A DNA stretch of 64,000 nt from assembly GCA_022711755.1 (NCBI GenBank), contig JAKLEA010000010.1:62001-126000 (forward strand). The letters are read 5' to 3'. A program made the translations under genes and the position numbers. This DNA comes from Planctomycetota bacterium. Its GTDB lineage: Bacteria > Planctomycetota > Brocadiia > SM23-32 > JAKLEA01. The notes beneath the pieces are model-generated. The model was not told where the DNA came from. It ran no database searches and worked only from the letters and a program-made list of their open reading frames with translations. Positions 25,775 through 34,303 of this stretch are shown here, piece by piece (position 1 is the first letter of the stretch; every line of letters starts with the position of its first letter).

Positions 25775-26135
25775 GATGTGGCTGGCGCTGGGGGCGAAGG
25801 TCGGCGCGCGAAATCCGGTGACATCATAGAATGGCTCTAAGATAAGGAAAAGTGATTGTCGAGAAACGGCTCCGCAAAGCCGATTCTCCTGTATTCTTCT
25901 CTGAGCGTGGCGCTTATCTTAGCGCTATTCGGGACAACATACGGATTTCTCAGCCCGAGTCCTTTGCCTTCACCCTTTCGCCGCGGCGATCATCCGCGCG
26001 ACGACGCCTTCCTCCCTGCACGGCCCGGCCATGTCCTCCCCTGCGATTGCCGCCGGCAGCCTCTTCTTCAGTCCGCCTCTTGAGAAATAGCTGAACATCT
26101 CCAATTTCCCGGCAGCGACGTGATGCCGTCCCGCC
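25775..26135. other. Intergenic stretch with one possible tiny frame
   Basis: About 360 bp between convergent genes. The only item of note is a 42-codon minus-strand frame at 25970-26098 (begins MFSYFSRGGLKKRLP, ends MIAAAKG) whose composition looks protein-like. It has no properly spaced ribosome site, so I do not call it a gene. Confidence 0.4.
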
Positions 26136-28247
26136 TCACTCCTTCTTCAGCACAATCCACTGTCTCTGCGTCAGCGCGCGGGATATGAGCGTCATGCGCA
26201 GATCGGCGTACGCGCCCTTGGGCGCGTCAAGGGCGGTCCGGCGATAATCCTCCTTGAACTCAACGACCGGCGGTTCTTCTGAAACAACCTTGAAGTCCGC
26301 CGCATATGACCAGCCGCTCCTGCCGGCCCTGACAGGCTCCGGCAGCGAATACACGGAATATCCCGCCGGCGCTGTTATCCGGACCGTGTTGCGGACCAGC
26401 GACCCGCCGGACCAGAACATGTCGTAACGCCGCTCGATCCTGCCGACCTGTGACGGGTTGAACTCCGGCGTTGGCAGGCGCATCAGGATGAATTCGCCGG
26501 TGATCTGCGCGCAGTCCGGCACGGAGTATTGCCGCGTCAGGACGAACTGCGGCTCCGCGGTGGCGAAGTCGGAATGCTCGATCTTTACGAGATGCGCGCC
26601 GGGCAGGCGGGCGGCGACCTCGCTCAAGGCCCAATCCGCAAGCTCGGCCTTTGTCATCTCCTTCAAGCCGCGATATGCGCGGGCATTGTTGCCGGCGGCC
26701 TTCATCGTTTCAGAGATTTCGGCTGTTCCGTTCTCCGCGATTTTCACGTCGAACGTCGCCTCAAGCCCCTCCTCCTCCAGTTCCCTGGGCGGGATTTCCA
26801 CCCAGTCTCCGGAGGGAATCAGCAATGCGCGGGACGCCTGGTAATCGGCGTCCAGTTCTCCGAAACCGGAGCTTTCGTCTCCGGACATCAGCCAGACGCC
26901 GTCCCCGACCGCAACGCGCAGGATCAGGTCCGCGCTGCCCAGAAGACTTGGAGCCTTCGGAGAGGCGGCGCGGCTTCTGGGAGCGGCGAGGGCGAGGGTC
27001 GAGTCAACGCCAAGCTCGGCCAGGACTGCGCGAAGGAGAAGCGTTTTCTCCGTAAGCGTTCCGTAGCCCCGCTCGGCAGTCTGCTCCGGAGAGGACTGGA
27101 CAAGCGGCAGGTTTCCGGGATGTATCGCATCGAGCTTGACGCCAGTCCGAAGAACCTCGAAAGCGGCTTTCGCCTTGTCCATGCCGGTTGCGTTTTCTTT
27201 CAGTAAGGCGCGGCATCGCTGAGCCAGGGCTTTAACGGTCTGGCCCGGGGCGGATTGGGCGTCAAGGGCGATCCCGTAAGCCGATGCTGCGTCCTTCCAC
27301 GTCGTCGCGGGAAAGGCGACGACCAGGCGCGGCAGAAAGCGGGACAACGGCGGCATCATCGGTTCGGGCAGAATCTGCGGGGTCTCGTCCGCCGACCACG
27401 AAAGTTCAGTTCCGGAAGGCGATGCCGACGCGGGTTTCAGGCCGTTCGATTCCTCGACGGATGCCTTGGCCCCCCCCTCAAGGATCAGTTCAACTGTGAC
27501 GTTCAGAGCCGGTTCCGATCCGCCGAAGATTGCCTCCTCGAGGAACGGGTGAAGGGCGTCCGCCTTCCCGGAGACGCGGGTGCGAACGGAGAAGGTCGCT
27601 CCGGGGTTGGGGCCTTTGAGGGTGTAGCGAAGCCTGCGCATATGGTCGTAGGTCGGGCGGTCGCCGTAGAGGGATTCCTCCTTCAGCGCCGCGTCGGAAA
27701 GGTGCGAGACCTTGCCGTCCGGGGAGACGGTCAGTCCGTGGACGATCTCCGCCTGCTCCCACTCGGGAAAGAAGGCGACGGTTCCGAACGCCGTGTCCTC
27801 GCCCTTTTCCTTGAGGATTCGCCAGACGGTCCATGAGTCGTTCACCCAGGTTCCGTCGCCGCGCAGGATGATTCGTTTCTTTGAGCAGAGGGTGACTATC
27901 CCGGCGTCGGGATACTTTTTCTCAAGGTCTTCGGTCTTCAACTCCAGGGCGCGGGCGAAAACGGGTTCGGCTTTCGCCAGTTCCTCCGCCGTCGAGCAGT
28001 CGTTGAATTCACGGGGCCGCTCGAAGTCAATGCGGTCAATCGCTGCAAGGTCCCAGGTCTTGACCTCGTCGCCGATGCGGAAGGTCGTCCTGCCGCTCTG
28101 GGGGTCAATGCTTTCGAGCAGCCCGCGGTATTCCTCCCCGGACTGTAGGTAAAGGACTTCCTCGGCGCGGATTGCGGCGGACGTCAAGATAAACGCCGCC
28201 AGGATGGCCGCAATCTTCAGCGCCGTTATTGCATTCGTTGTGTTCAT
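26136..28247 (-). CDS. Exported DUF3857/transglutaminase-like protein
   Basis: A 703-residue protein with a signal peptide (hydrophobic residues about 10-24, then AIRAEE). Its layout fits the DUF3857 plus transglutaminase-like architecture. After a short N-terminal domain (VLYLQSGEEYRGLLESIDPQ), a beta-rich part around 100-300 holds VHGLTVSPDGKVSHLSD, typical of DUF3857. A region around 390-470 (RGYGTLTEKTLLLRAVLAELGVDSTLALA) resembles the transglutaminase core, but I do not see an obvious catalytic Cys. The C-terminal 200 residues form another beta domain. Probably a periplasmic or surface protein of unknown role. Its 3' end is duplicated at 24613-24954. It begins 27 bases after the GH2 stop. 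Confidence 0.72.
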   Translation of the reverse strand: MNTTNAITALKIAAILAAFILTSAAIRAEEVLYLQSGEEYRGLLESIDPQSGRTTFRIGDEVKTWDLAAIDRIDFERPREFNDCSTAEELAKAEPVFARALELKTEDLEKKYPDAGIVTLCSKKRIILRGDGTWVNDSWTVWRILKEKGEDTAFGTVAFFPEWEQAEIVHGLTVSPDGKVSHLSDAALKEESLYGDRPTYDHMRRLRYTLKGPNPGATFSVRTRVSGKADALHPFLEEAIFGGSEPALNVTVELILEGGAKASVEESNGLKPASASPSGTELSWSADETPQILPEPMMPPLSRFLPRLVVAFPATTWKDAASAYGIALDAQSAPGQTVKALAQRCRALLKENATGMDKAKAAFEVLRTGVKLDAIHPGNLPLVQSSPEQTAERGYGTLTEKTLLLRAVLAELGVDSTLALAAPRSRAASPKAPSLLGSADLILRVAVGDGVWLMSGDESSGFGELDADYQASRALLIPSGDWVEIPPRELEEEGLEATFDVKIAENGTAEISETMKAAGNNARAYRGLKEMTKAELADWALSEVAARLPGAHLVKIEHSDFATAEPQFVLTRQYSVPDCAQITGEFILMRLPTPEFNPSQVGRIERRYDMFWSGGSLVRNTVRITAPAGYSVYSLPEPVRAGRSGWSYAADFKVVSEEPPVVEFKEDYRRTALDAPKGAYADLRMTLISRALTQRQWIVLKKE

Positions 28248-28274
28248 GTCCGTGATCTTTACCTTGAAAATGTT

Positions 28275-30254
28275 TCAACCGCAAGGCGGCGCAAAACGCC
28301 CGCCCTTCTTCCTGAAAATGTCCGCCAGCGCCAGGAGAGCGGGTTTCGGCTCTCCGTTGAAATCCATTACGGCGCAGTTGGCCGGGCACGGATAACAATC
28401 GTGCCCGCTCCAGAGCATGAACCCGCCGCATCGCGGGAAGCGTTCCTTGCAGGCCCGCGCCGCGTAGCTCAGCGCGTCCGCCTGGCGCTTCTGGCTCCAC
28501 CGGACGAACTCCTCCAGACTGTCCGGATTGCCGCCCTCGCGAAGGTAGTCGGGCCACTGAATCCACCATCCCAGCGTGTGCTTCCAGAACGCATTGTCGC
28601 TGTCCGGCGTCATCGCCATCTCGCCGCCGTACTTCCGGATGATTTCGGCGGACGACGCTCCGGGCATTCCAGACTCCGAGCGGAACAGCGCGTCGTCCCC
28701 GTCCCAGTAAGCGTACCACGAATCCAGCGATCCGGCGTGGTTCCACGGGCCGTGGACGTCGTGATGGACGCCCTTGCCGAACTCGGACTGCGACGCCCCG
28801 CAGCGCGGCCCGCTCGGCGACGTCGGCACGTACTTTCTCGCGGGATCGTTCTGCTTGACTACTTCGGCGAAACGTGCCAGCAGCGGGTGGCTGGCGTCGC
28901 ACGGCCTCTCCATCCCGATCTTGCCGCCGTCCGCCCCGCCGAGAAGTTCGTTTCCGCCAGACCAGATTATCAGCGACGGGTGATGCTGCCGCCGTCGTAT
29001 GTATGACTCCGCAATACTCGCGAGTTCGGAGATCGCCGCCTCATCCTCCGGGGGCCAATTGTCCAACCCGGAAGACGACAGCGGAAACTCCTGCCAGACC
29101 ATGATGCCCATCTCGTCGCAGAGGCGATAGAAACATTCCTTCTCCAGGTACGCCCCGCCCCAGACACGGAAAAGATTTATCCCGCAGTCGCGATAGACGC
29201 CTATCCGCTTGCGGTAGTCCGCCTCGGTCGCGTCCGCGAAATTCGGCAGAAGCGGCGGAAAGTTGACGCCCTGAAGGAAAGTGTCAATCCCGTTGACCTC
29301 GCAGAGCCACGGCTCCGCGCCCGCCGCCGCGCCTTCGCAGGGCTTCCACCGTATCGAGCGGAATCCCGTCCGGCTTTCCTTTTCATCGAGGACGCGGCCC
29401 TGGGAATCCAGCAGGCGAACCTTCACGCCATACAACATCTGCTCCCCGTTGCCGTTCGGCTGCCAGGGCGAAACCTGTATGCCTTCGGCCTTGATCTTCA
29501 GTCTCGCTTCGGCCTTGAACCTCCGGACTAATGCGCCGGCGTCCTGCCCAACCTCGACCTCAACCTCTCTGCCCGCCTCAAGGGCCAGATCGGCGGAAAG
29601 AGTCAGGCTGCCCAGCCCGCTCTTCAGGTCGTAGTCCGTGAAAAAGCTGACGCTCTCAATCGCGTCTCCGTCGCGGATTTCAAGGCAGACATCGTCCCAT
29701 ATCCCGACCTGCACGAGGCGAGGAACCCAGTCCCATATGTAGTTGAACCGCGGCTTCCATTCCCGAATCTGCGACGTGTAGTTGATCTGTCCGAGCTGGC
29801 GCGGGTTTTCCGTGAAGACGATGCCGAGAACATTCTCGCCGCCGGCAAGCAGGTCCGTAATGTCGAACTCGTACGGAACCTGCGAACCTTTGAAAGTCCC
29901 GGCGTCCTTGCCGTTGATGCGGACGCAGCCCTGGTAATCCAGCCCCTTGCAGATAAGGACCTTCCTCCCCGGCGCGGCGACCCATTCGGCAGGCAGCTTC
30001 GCCTCGAAGACCCAGTGCCGGTTCTCGACCCATTCGCACTGGCGTGAGTTCAGCTTGACGTTCCAGTCCGGCAGGATTCCAGCCTCCTTCAGCGCGTTCT
30101 GGACCGAACCGGGAACCTTCACCGCCACGGGGCCGACGTCCCGCCCCTTGTGCGCGTTGAGCGAAGCCTGCCCTGCCCCCGCCCATCGCCAGACGTGCGG
30201 ATGCCAGCCGGTGAGCGTCCATTCAAGAGATGCAAGGTCATGTCGTATTCTCAT
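28275..30254 (-). CDS. GH2-family glycoside hydrolase, beta-mannosidase-like
   Basis: A 659-residue enzyme without a signal peptide. It has a jelly-roll N-terminal domain (PGSVQNALKEAGILPDWN, KGLDYQGCVRINGKDAG), an immunoglobulin-like middle domain and a TIM barrel. The acid/base is E436 in WSGGNELLGG and the likely nucleophile is E527 in FRSESGMPG. These motifs and the FRVWGGAYLE and MVWQEFPL segments are those of beta-mannosidase-like GH2 proteins. The C-terminal domains of full-length beta-mannosidases are missing, since the protein stops soon after the barrel. It probably cleaves beta-mannosides or related sugars in the cytoplasm. It is followed directly by the DUF3857 gene. Confidence 0.87.
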   Translation of the reverse strand: MRIRHDLASLEWTLTGWHPHVWRWAGAGQASLNAHKGRDVGPVAVKVPGSVQNALKEAGILPDWNVKLNSRQCEWVENRHWVFEAKLPAEWVAAPGRKVLICKGLDYQGCVRINGKDAGTFKGSQVPYEFDITDLLAGGENVLGIVFTENPRQLGQINYTSQIREWKPRFNYIWDWVPRLVQVGIWDDVCLEIRDGDAIESVSFFTDYDLKSGLGSLTLSADLALEAGREVEVEVGQDAGALVRRFKAEARLKIKAEGIQVSPWQPNGNGEQMLYGVKVRLLDSQGRVLDEKESRTGFRSIRWKPCEGAAAGAEPWLCEVNGIDTFLQGVNFPPLLPNFADATEADYRKRIGVYRDCGINLFRVWGGAYLEKECFYRLCDEMGIMVWQEFPLSSSGLDNWPPEDEAAISELASIAESYIRRRQHHPSLIIWSGGNELLGGADGGKIGMERPCDASHPLLARFAEVVKQNDPARKYVPTSPSGPRCGASQSEFGKGVHHDVHGPWNHAGSLDSWYAYWDGDDALFRSESGMPGASSAEIIRKYGGEMAMTPDSDNAFWKHTLGWWIQWPDYLREGGNPDSLEEFVRWSQKRQADALSYAARACKERFPRCGGFMLWSGHDCYPCPANCAVMDFNGEPKPALLALADIFRKKGGRFAPPCG

Positions 30255-30375
30255 GTCAATCCTTTATAAAAGTCGTTGCGCAAGATGGGCGCTCCGCGTC
30301 AGCGTTGTCCTCTGCCGTCCGATGGCGAATCTTGATTCGCCGCGAGGCCATGACTCGCCCGCAAACGAAGTCTTC

Positions 30376-30717
30376 TCAAGCAAGCTTAAGCATCTTGTTT
30401 CTCGTTTCAAGCAATGTCGGCAGGTTTTCGCGTATCACGCGCCAGACTTGCTCATCGTTGATAAGATCATATCCATGAATCAGGACATTGCGAAAAGCGA
30501 TTATCTGTTGATAATCCTTGATCACAGATGTGACTTCCGGATCGTGTTTTGACAGCCGCCTCACAGCTTCGCCAATTATCTCGAAGTGTCGTTCGACGGC
30601 AGCCTTCAACATTGGTTGTGAACGATAATCATCAATGGACTTTCCCTCGGTGGCTCCCAGTATGAACAGTACCGACTGGCGCGCGTCCTCCAACCATTTC
30701 CATGACCTATGCCGCAT
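30376..30717 (-). CDS. hepT: HepT-like ribonuclease toxin (DUF86/HEPN)
   Basis: A 113-residue all-helical HEPN protein. The RNase motif RxxxxH is seen as RNVLIH near residue 77-82, followed by the Tyr (GYD) that the partner antitoxin adenylylates in characterised MntA-HepT pairs. HepT cleaves tRNA or mRNA and halts growth when free. The ATG at 30717 is chosen, overlapping the antitoxin gene by 11 bases; a TTG two codons earlier is also possible. Toxin after antitoxin in an overlapping pair is the standard order. Confidence 0.9.
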   Translation of the reverse strand: MRHRSWKWLEDARQSVLFILGATEGKSIDDYRSQPMLKAAVERHFEIIGEAVRRLSKHDPEVTSVIKDYQQIIAFRNVLIHGYDLINDEQVWRVIRENLPTLLETRNKMLKLA

Positions 30718-31018
30718 AGACAAGTTCCCGGGACTTGTTCATTTCTTCAATGAAGTAGCGGTTTCGGGACGCTCCGGCCATCACAAGATCAACGCTGGTC
30801 CCCAATAGTTTCTGCAATGCGTCTCGCAACGCAAAATAATCCGCCAGCCACGGCCCGAGATTGCGCCCTTGCTCATATTCGACAAGGAAGTCAATGTCCG
30901 AGGTTTCCGGATCAAAAGAATCGTCCGCGGCGGAACCGAAAACCTCAAGTCGGGCAACGCCGTACTCGCGGCAAAGCCTCTCGATTTCTTCGCGCTTTGT
31001 GTAAATCAGGGCGATCAT
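30707..31018 (-). CDS. mntA: MntA-like nucleotidyltransferase antitoxin
   Basis: A 103-residue minimal nucleotidyltransferase. The signature GSxxDxxxxxxSDxD is present as FGSAADDSFDPETSDIDFLV, with a further catalytic Asp at SVDLVMAG. Characterised MntA proteins inactivate HepT by transferring AMP to a tyrosine. Here it is the first gene of the pair, starting at ATG 31018, and overlaps hepT. The pair lies between hisF and the GH2 gene and is unrelated to either in function. No other defence or mobile gene is next to it. Confidence 0.9.
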   Translation of the reverse strand: MIALIYTKREEIERLCREYGVARLEVFGSAADDSFDPETSDIDFLVEYEQGRNLGPWLADYFALRDALQKLLGTSVDLVMAGASRNRYFIEEMNKSRELVYAA

Positions 31019-31260
31019 CTTTCATTTCCGGGCGTTGGCCTGAATGACTTTCCGAGCCGTTAAGACCGCATTGTTCATGATATACTATAATCTCTTGCTT
31101 TCAACAGGAGAATTGCAGGTTGGATTATGTCCGATCCGAATCCATGCCGCGCCTTTTACAATACCATACCTACAGAAAATCCCATTCCCGCAACCAGCGG
31201 AAGACATACCCAGCGGGGGACGTGGCGCGTCCCCGCCGGGCGTAGGCCTCGCGTTTCCGC

Positions 31261-32025
31261 TTAAAGCCTGACTTCGATCCCGTTCCGGCGCATGTGTTCC
31301 TTCACCTGCCGGATCGTGAACTGGCCGAAGTGGAAGACCGACGCGGCCAGAACGGCGTCGGCATGGCCCTCTTTCACGGCCTCGACGAAATGATCCAGCT
31401 TTCCCGCCCCGCCGCTGGCGATTACGGGCAGGCCCGTCGCGTCCGCAATCGCCCGCGTGAGCACGAGATCGTAACCCGCCTTAGTCCCGTCGGTCGCCTT
31501 GCTTGTGGGAAGAATCTGCCCGACTCCCAGCCCGGCCATCTCCTTCGCAAACTCGACGGCGTCCTTGCCCGTCGCCGTGCGCCCGCCGTCAATGTATACC
31601 TCGCGTCTGGACGGAAGTTTGTCGTTCGCGTCGGCGTCAATGGCGATGACGATAGCCTTCGCCCCAAACTCCGCTACCGCTTCCCTGACCATCTTCGGAT
31701 CGCGGAAGGCCGCGCTCGAAATCGAGGCGCAACTGGCTCCCGAAGCGAGCGCATCGGCGATGTCTTTGACGGACTTGATGCCTCCCCCGACGGTCAGCGG
31801 AACCTTCACAACGGCGGCGACCCTCTTCAGCACGTCGAACATTGTGCGGCGCTTCTCAATCGTCGCCGTTATGTCCAGGAAGCCGATCTCGTCGGCTCCG
31901 CCCGCGGAGTATGCCTGCGCGGCCTCTACCGGGTCTGCGGCGTCGCGAAGCTCGACGAAGTGGACGCCCTTCACGACGCGCCCTTCCTTCATATCCAGAC
32001 AGGGGATGACTCTTACTGCGCCCAT
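31261..32025 (-). CDS. hisF: Imidazole glycerol phosphate synthase cyclase subunit HisF
   Basis: A 254-residue TIM-barrel cyclase of histidine and purine-linked metabolism. It joins ammonia from HisH to PRFAR, giving imidazole glycerol phosphate and AICAR. Segments IPCLDMKEGRVVKGVHF (catalytic Asp), FLDITAT, LTVGGGIKSVKDIADALASGA, IAIDAD (second catalytic Asp) and IASGGAGKLDHF are all as expected. Length fits the family. The start at 32025 follows AAAGGAG; an upstream in-frame extension of 41 codons is not family-like. No hisH, hisA or other his gene adjoins it. Confidence 0.97.
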   Translation of the reverse strand: MGAVRVIPCLDMKEGRVVKGVHFVELRDAADPVEAAQAYSAGGADEIGFLDITATIEKRRTMFDVLKRVAAVVKVPLTVGGGIKSVKDIADALASGASCASISSAAFRDPKMVREAVAEFGAKAIVIAIDADANDKLPSRREVYIDGGRTATGKDAVEFAKEMAGLGVGQILPTSKATDGTKAGYDLVLTRAIADATGLPVIASGGAGKLDHFVEAVKEGHADAVLAASVFHFGQFTIRQVKEHMRRNGIEVRL

Positions 32026-32223
32026 CGTTGCGGCTCCTTTCGGGAACGGTTGGAAAAGGTTGTGCCAGAACCGCGCAGCATCATATGTCGCACAGGGCCG
32101 GTAATCCATACGCAATCCCATCACGCATTTGCGCGAAGGTGTGGGCAAAGGCGTATCTCAACGCGCTCTTTCCGGCGGCATCCTGCAGATGCGGAAAATC
32201 GGCGCATTGCATGAACCGGGGCA

Positions 32224-32252
32224 TTGACTTTTCCCACAGAAATAGTAGGATA
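32224..32252 (+). promoter_or_regulatory. Possible promoter of the PEP-CTERM gene at 32307
   Basis: TTGACT at 32224-32229 is followed by a poor -10 region (AGGATAT around 32246-32252). Placed about 55 bases before the start. Weak evidence. Confidence 0.3.
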
Positions 32253-32306
32253 TACACAATTAAGGTCGTCCATGACTTAATGGCCAATCAACAAGGAGGC
32301 AGTGAC

Positions 32307-32942
32307 ATGCTCGTAAAAAAGGTTTTGACGTGTTTTTTTGCGTTGGCGATGATGTGCGCCACAGTTTCGCGGGCTGGTGTCTTAACAGACCCTTCCGGCG
32401 ATGCGGCTCCCGGAATTTATTTCAGCTATGACCTGCTTGGGTTGAGCGCCCTGCCAGTCGGTAGCGACTTGGTCGTCACGGTTCCGTTTGTAACCGGGCC
32501 TTTGTTCCCCGCGGCCATACCCGGCCCATCTTCACTGTTGAATGAGGCGCTTTATGGCTATGTCGAATTCGACACTGACCAGAATCCCGGCACCGGCAGC
32601 CCATCATATATAACAAGTTTATTGGCGGTTCCGACCGGTCTGGGGGTTGACTACTTTCTTGATTTCTGGATGGAAGGATCGAATCCGGGGATGGTCGGAG
32701 TCTTTAACACGACCAGCGGATTTGTCGGTCTCGCGCCGATCGTCTACGGTCCGACGGATGTAACAATCACCACTCCTCTTGCGATGTTGGGCGGAGATGA
32801 TGGAATAGTAAGTGCGGGGTCCATCATTGGCGACTACAATGGCCCAACAGACTACGTTGTTCCGGAACCCGCGAGCGTTCTCCTGCTTGGGCTGGGCGGA
32901 GTCGCTGTCGCCCTGAGGGCGCGCAAGTCCCGCAAGTCGTAA
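32307..32942 (+). CDS. PEP-CTERM sorting-domain protein
   Basis: A 211-residue secreted protein. Signal peptide (MLVKKVLTCFFALAMMC, cleavage near SRA-G) and a C-terminal VVPEPASVLLLGLGGVAVAL followed by RARKSRKS, a complete PEP-CTERM tail. The middle is acidic and beta-rich with no recognised domain (YVEFDTDQNPGTGSPSY resembles secreted proteins with a hypothetical calcium-binding loop, which is only a guess). The ATG at 32307 follows AAGGAGG. A strong terminator lies 30 bases downstream, so it is a one-gene transcript, like the other PEP-CTERM genes here. Confidence 0.9.
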   Translation: MLVKKVLTCFFALAMMCATVSRAGVLTDPSGDAAPGIYFSYDLLGLSALPVGSDLVVTVPFVTGPLFPAAIPGPSSLLNEALYGYVEFDTDQNPGTGSPSYITSLLAVPTGLGVDYFLDFWMEGSNPGMVGVFNTTSGFVGLAPIVYGPTDVTITTPLAMLGGDDGIVSAGSIIGDYNGPTDYVVPEPASVLLLGLGGVAVALRARKSRKS

Positions 32943-32972
32943 CGCGGATGTTCCTTTTGTTGTGAGAATTCA

Positions 32973-33012
32973 AAGGGCGCGCAAATCCGAGTGGTTTGCG
33001 CGCCCTTCTTCT
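32973..33012 (+). terminator. Rho-independent terminator of the PEP-CTERM gene at 32307
   Basis: Perfect 13-base arms AAGGGCGCGCAAA and TTTGCGCGCCCTT, followed by CTTCTGT. Confidence 0.8.
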
Positions 33013-33130
33013 GTACGTGCGGGAAGCCAGGATATCATGCCGCCGCGTTTCGGAGTCAGCCTGCGGCTACGCGAGAGCGCGGAACGACTGTTTTTCCAGC
33101 CGCGCCATACCCGTTTTCCCGGATAGACTG

Positions 33131-33136
33131 TATAAT
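33131..33136 (+). promoter_or_regulatory. Putative -10 box of the Tat-exported TIM-barrel gene
   Basis: A perfect TATAAT 52 bases before the ATG at 33189; no convincing -35 box. Confidence 0.4.
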
Positions 33137-33188
33137 ATGACGAAAGATAGGATTCCGGTTCAGGCTCAACCAGCACGGGAGAATATCC

Positions 33189-34148
33189 ATGCCAACAGGC
33201 ATTAACCGTCGTAGTTTTGTGAAGGGGGCGCTCCTGGCGTCCGCCGCCGGCGCGTTAAACCTCAGGGCCGATGAAGCGAAGGCTCCCGCCGAGCCGAAGC
33301 CGGGATTATTTCCGGCTCCGGAAGGAGACGGCAACATCGGCAACCTCTGGGTCAGCCGCCTTCTGCTGGGCGGAAACCTGCTCACGCACTACACGCACAG
33401 CCGGGACCTGGCCTACGTCTACAAGCTTGCCGAGCATTACAACACGGAGGCGAAGATCCTCGAGACGCTGGCCCTTGCCGAGCAGCACGGCGTCAACACG
33501 CTCTCCGTCCACACGGTCCCTGCCATCCTGGCGACCCTTCAGAAACACCGTAAGCTGGGCGGGAAGATGCAGTGGATCATCTGCCCCACCACGCCCGTTG
33601 ACGCTCCGGGGGACGGCTTCGCTAATCAGGTTAAAGAGCTGGCCGACATGGGCTGCGACGCCGTGTATCTATGGGGCGTCCATGCCGATAAACTGGTGGG
33701 CCGGGCGGAGCTTATCGCCAAGGCCGTGCGGATCATCAAGGATCACAAGCTGCCCGCGGGAGTCGGCGCGCATGACCTTCGCGTCGTCACCGAGTGCGAG
33801 AAGAACAAGGTTGACAACGATTTCTACATCAAGACCTTCCATCACCATCACTACCCCAGCGCGCCGCGCCCCGATCAGGTCGTCAATCCGTATAACGAAG
33901 TGCCGGGCTACTGGTGCAGCGATCCCAACGCCGTGATCGAGACGATGAAGAACGTTCAGAAACCCTGGATTGCGTTCAAGGTGATGGCTGCCGGCGCGAT
34001 CCCGCCACAAAGCGCATTCCAATACGCCTTCGACAGCGGCGCGGACCACGTTCTCGCCGGCATGTTCGATTTCGAGATCGCGGCCGACGCGGACATCGTA
34101 AAGTCCGTTCTTGGGAGCGTTAAAAGGACGCGCCCCTGGCACAGTTGA
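33189..34148 (+). CDS. Tat-exported TIM-barrel protein
   Basis: A 319-residue protein with a twin-arginine signal (NRRSFVKG, then a hydrophobic AALLASAAGAL stretch), so it should be exported folded. The mature part looks like a TIM barrel: VSRLLLGGNLLTHYTHSRD at the first strand, a middle with CDAVYLWGVHADKLV, and PWIAFKVMAAGAIPP near the end. It shares layout and several segments with the cytoplasmic protein at 60179-61015 (RLIIGGNPFSGNSH; CLAFKILAAGRH), so they are distant paralogs. The reaction is unknown. GGGAGAATATCC precedes the ATG. Confidence 0.72.
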   Translation: MPTGINRRSFVKGALLASAAGALNLRADEAKAPAEPKPGLFPAPEGDGNIGNLWVSRLLLGGNLLTHYTHSRDLAYVYKLAEHYNTEAKILETLALAEQHGVNTLSVHTVPAILATLQKHRKLGGKMQWIICPTTPVDAPGDGFANQVKELADMGCDAVYLWGVHADKLVGRAELIAKAVRIIKDHKLPAGVGAHDLRVVTECEKNKVDNDFYIKTFHHHHYPSAPRPDQVVNPYNEVPGYWCSDPNAVIETMKNVQKPWIAFKVMAAGAIPPQSAFQYAFDSGADHVLAGMFDFEIAADADIVKSVLGSVKRTRPWHS

Positions 34149-34155
34149 CCTGAGT

Positions 34156-34292
34156 TTAGTGCGTGTATGAAAAGGGCGCCAACAGGTAGGGCGGGTTCTT
34201 TGAACCGACGCGGACCGCGCGCGAAAGCGGCATGGGTTCGTGCTTGAAACGTCAAGCGACGACCTTCCTACCCCTTTTCATGCACGCTCTTA
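34156..34292. repeat. Imperfect inverted repeat spanning an intergenic region
   Basis: Arms 34156-34176 and 34272-34292 match at 18 of 21 positions (core ATGAAAAGGG against CCCTTTTCAT) and enclose about 95 bp. It occupies almost all the space between two genes on the same strand. It may be a MITE-like remnant or a long-range transcript hairpin; no second copy was found in the window. Confidence 0.5.
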
Positions 34293-34303
34293 GAGGGTTG
34301 AAC

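Noticed and set aside
25970..26098. A 42-codon minus-strand frame with protein-like composition
   Set aside because: No spaced ribosome site, no hit to a known small protein; kept only as a note in the intergenic entry.
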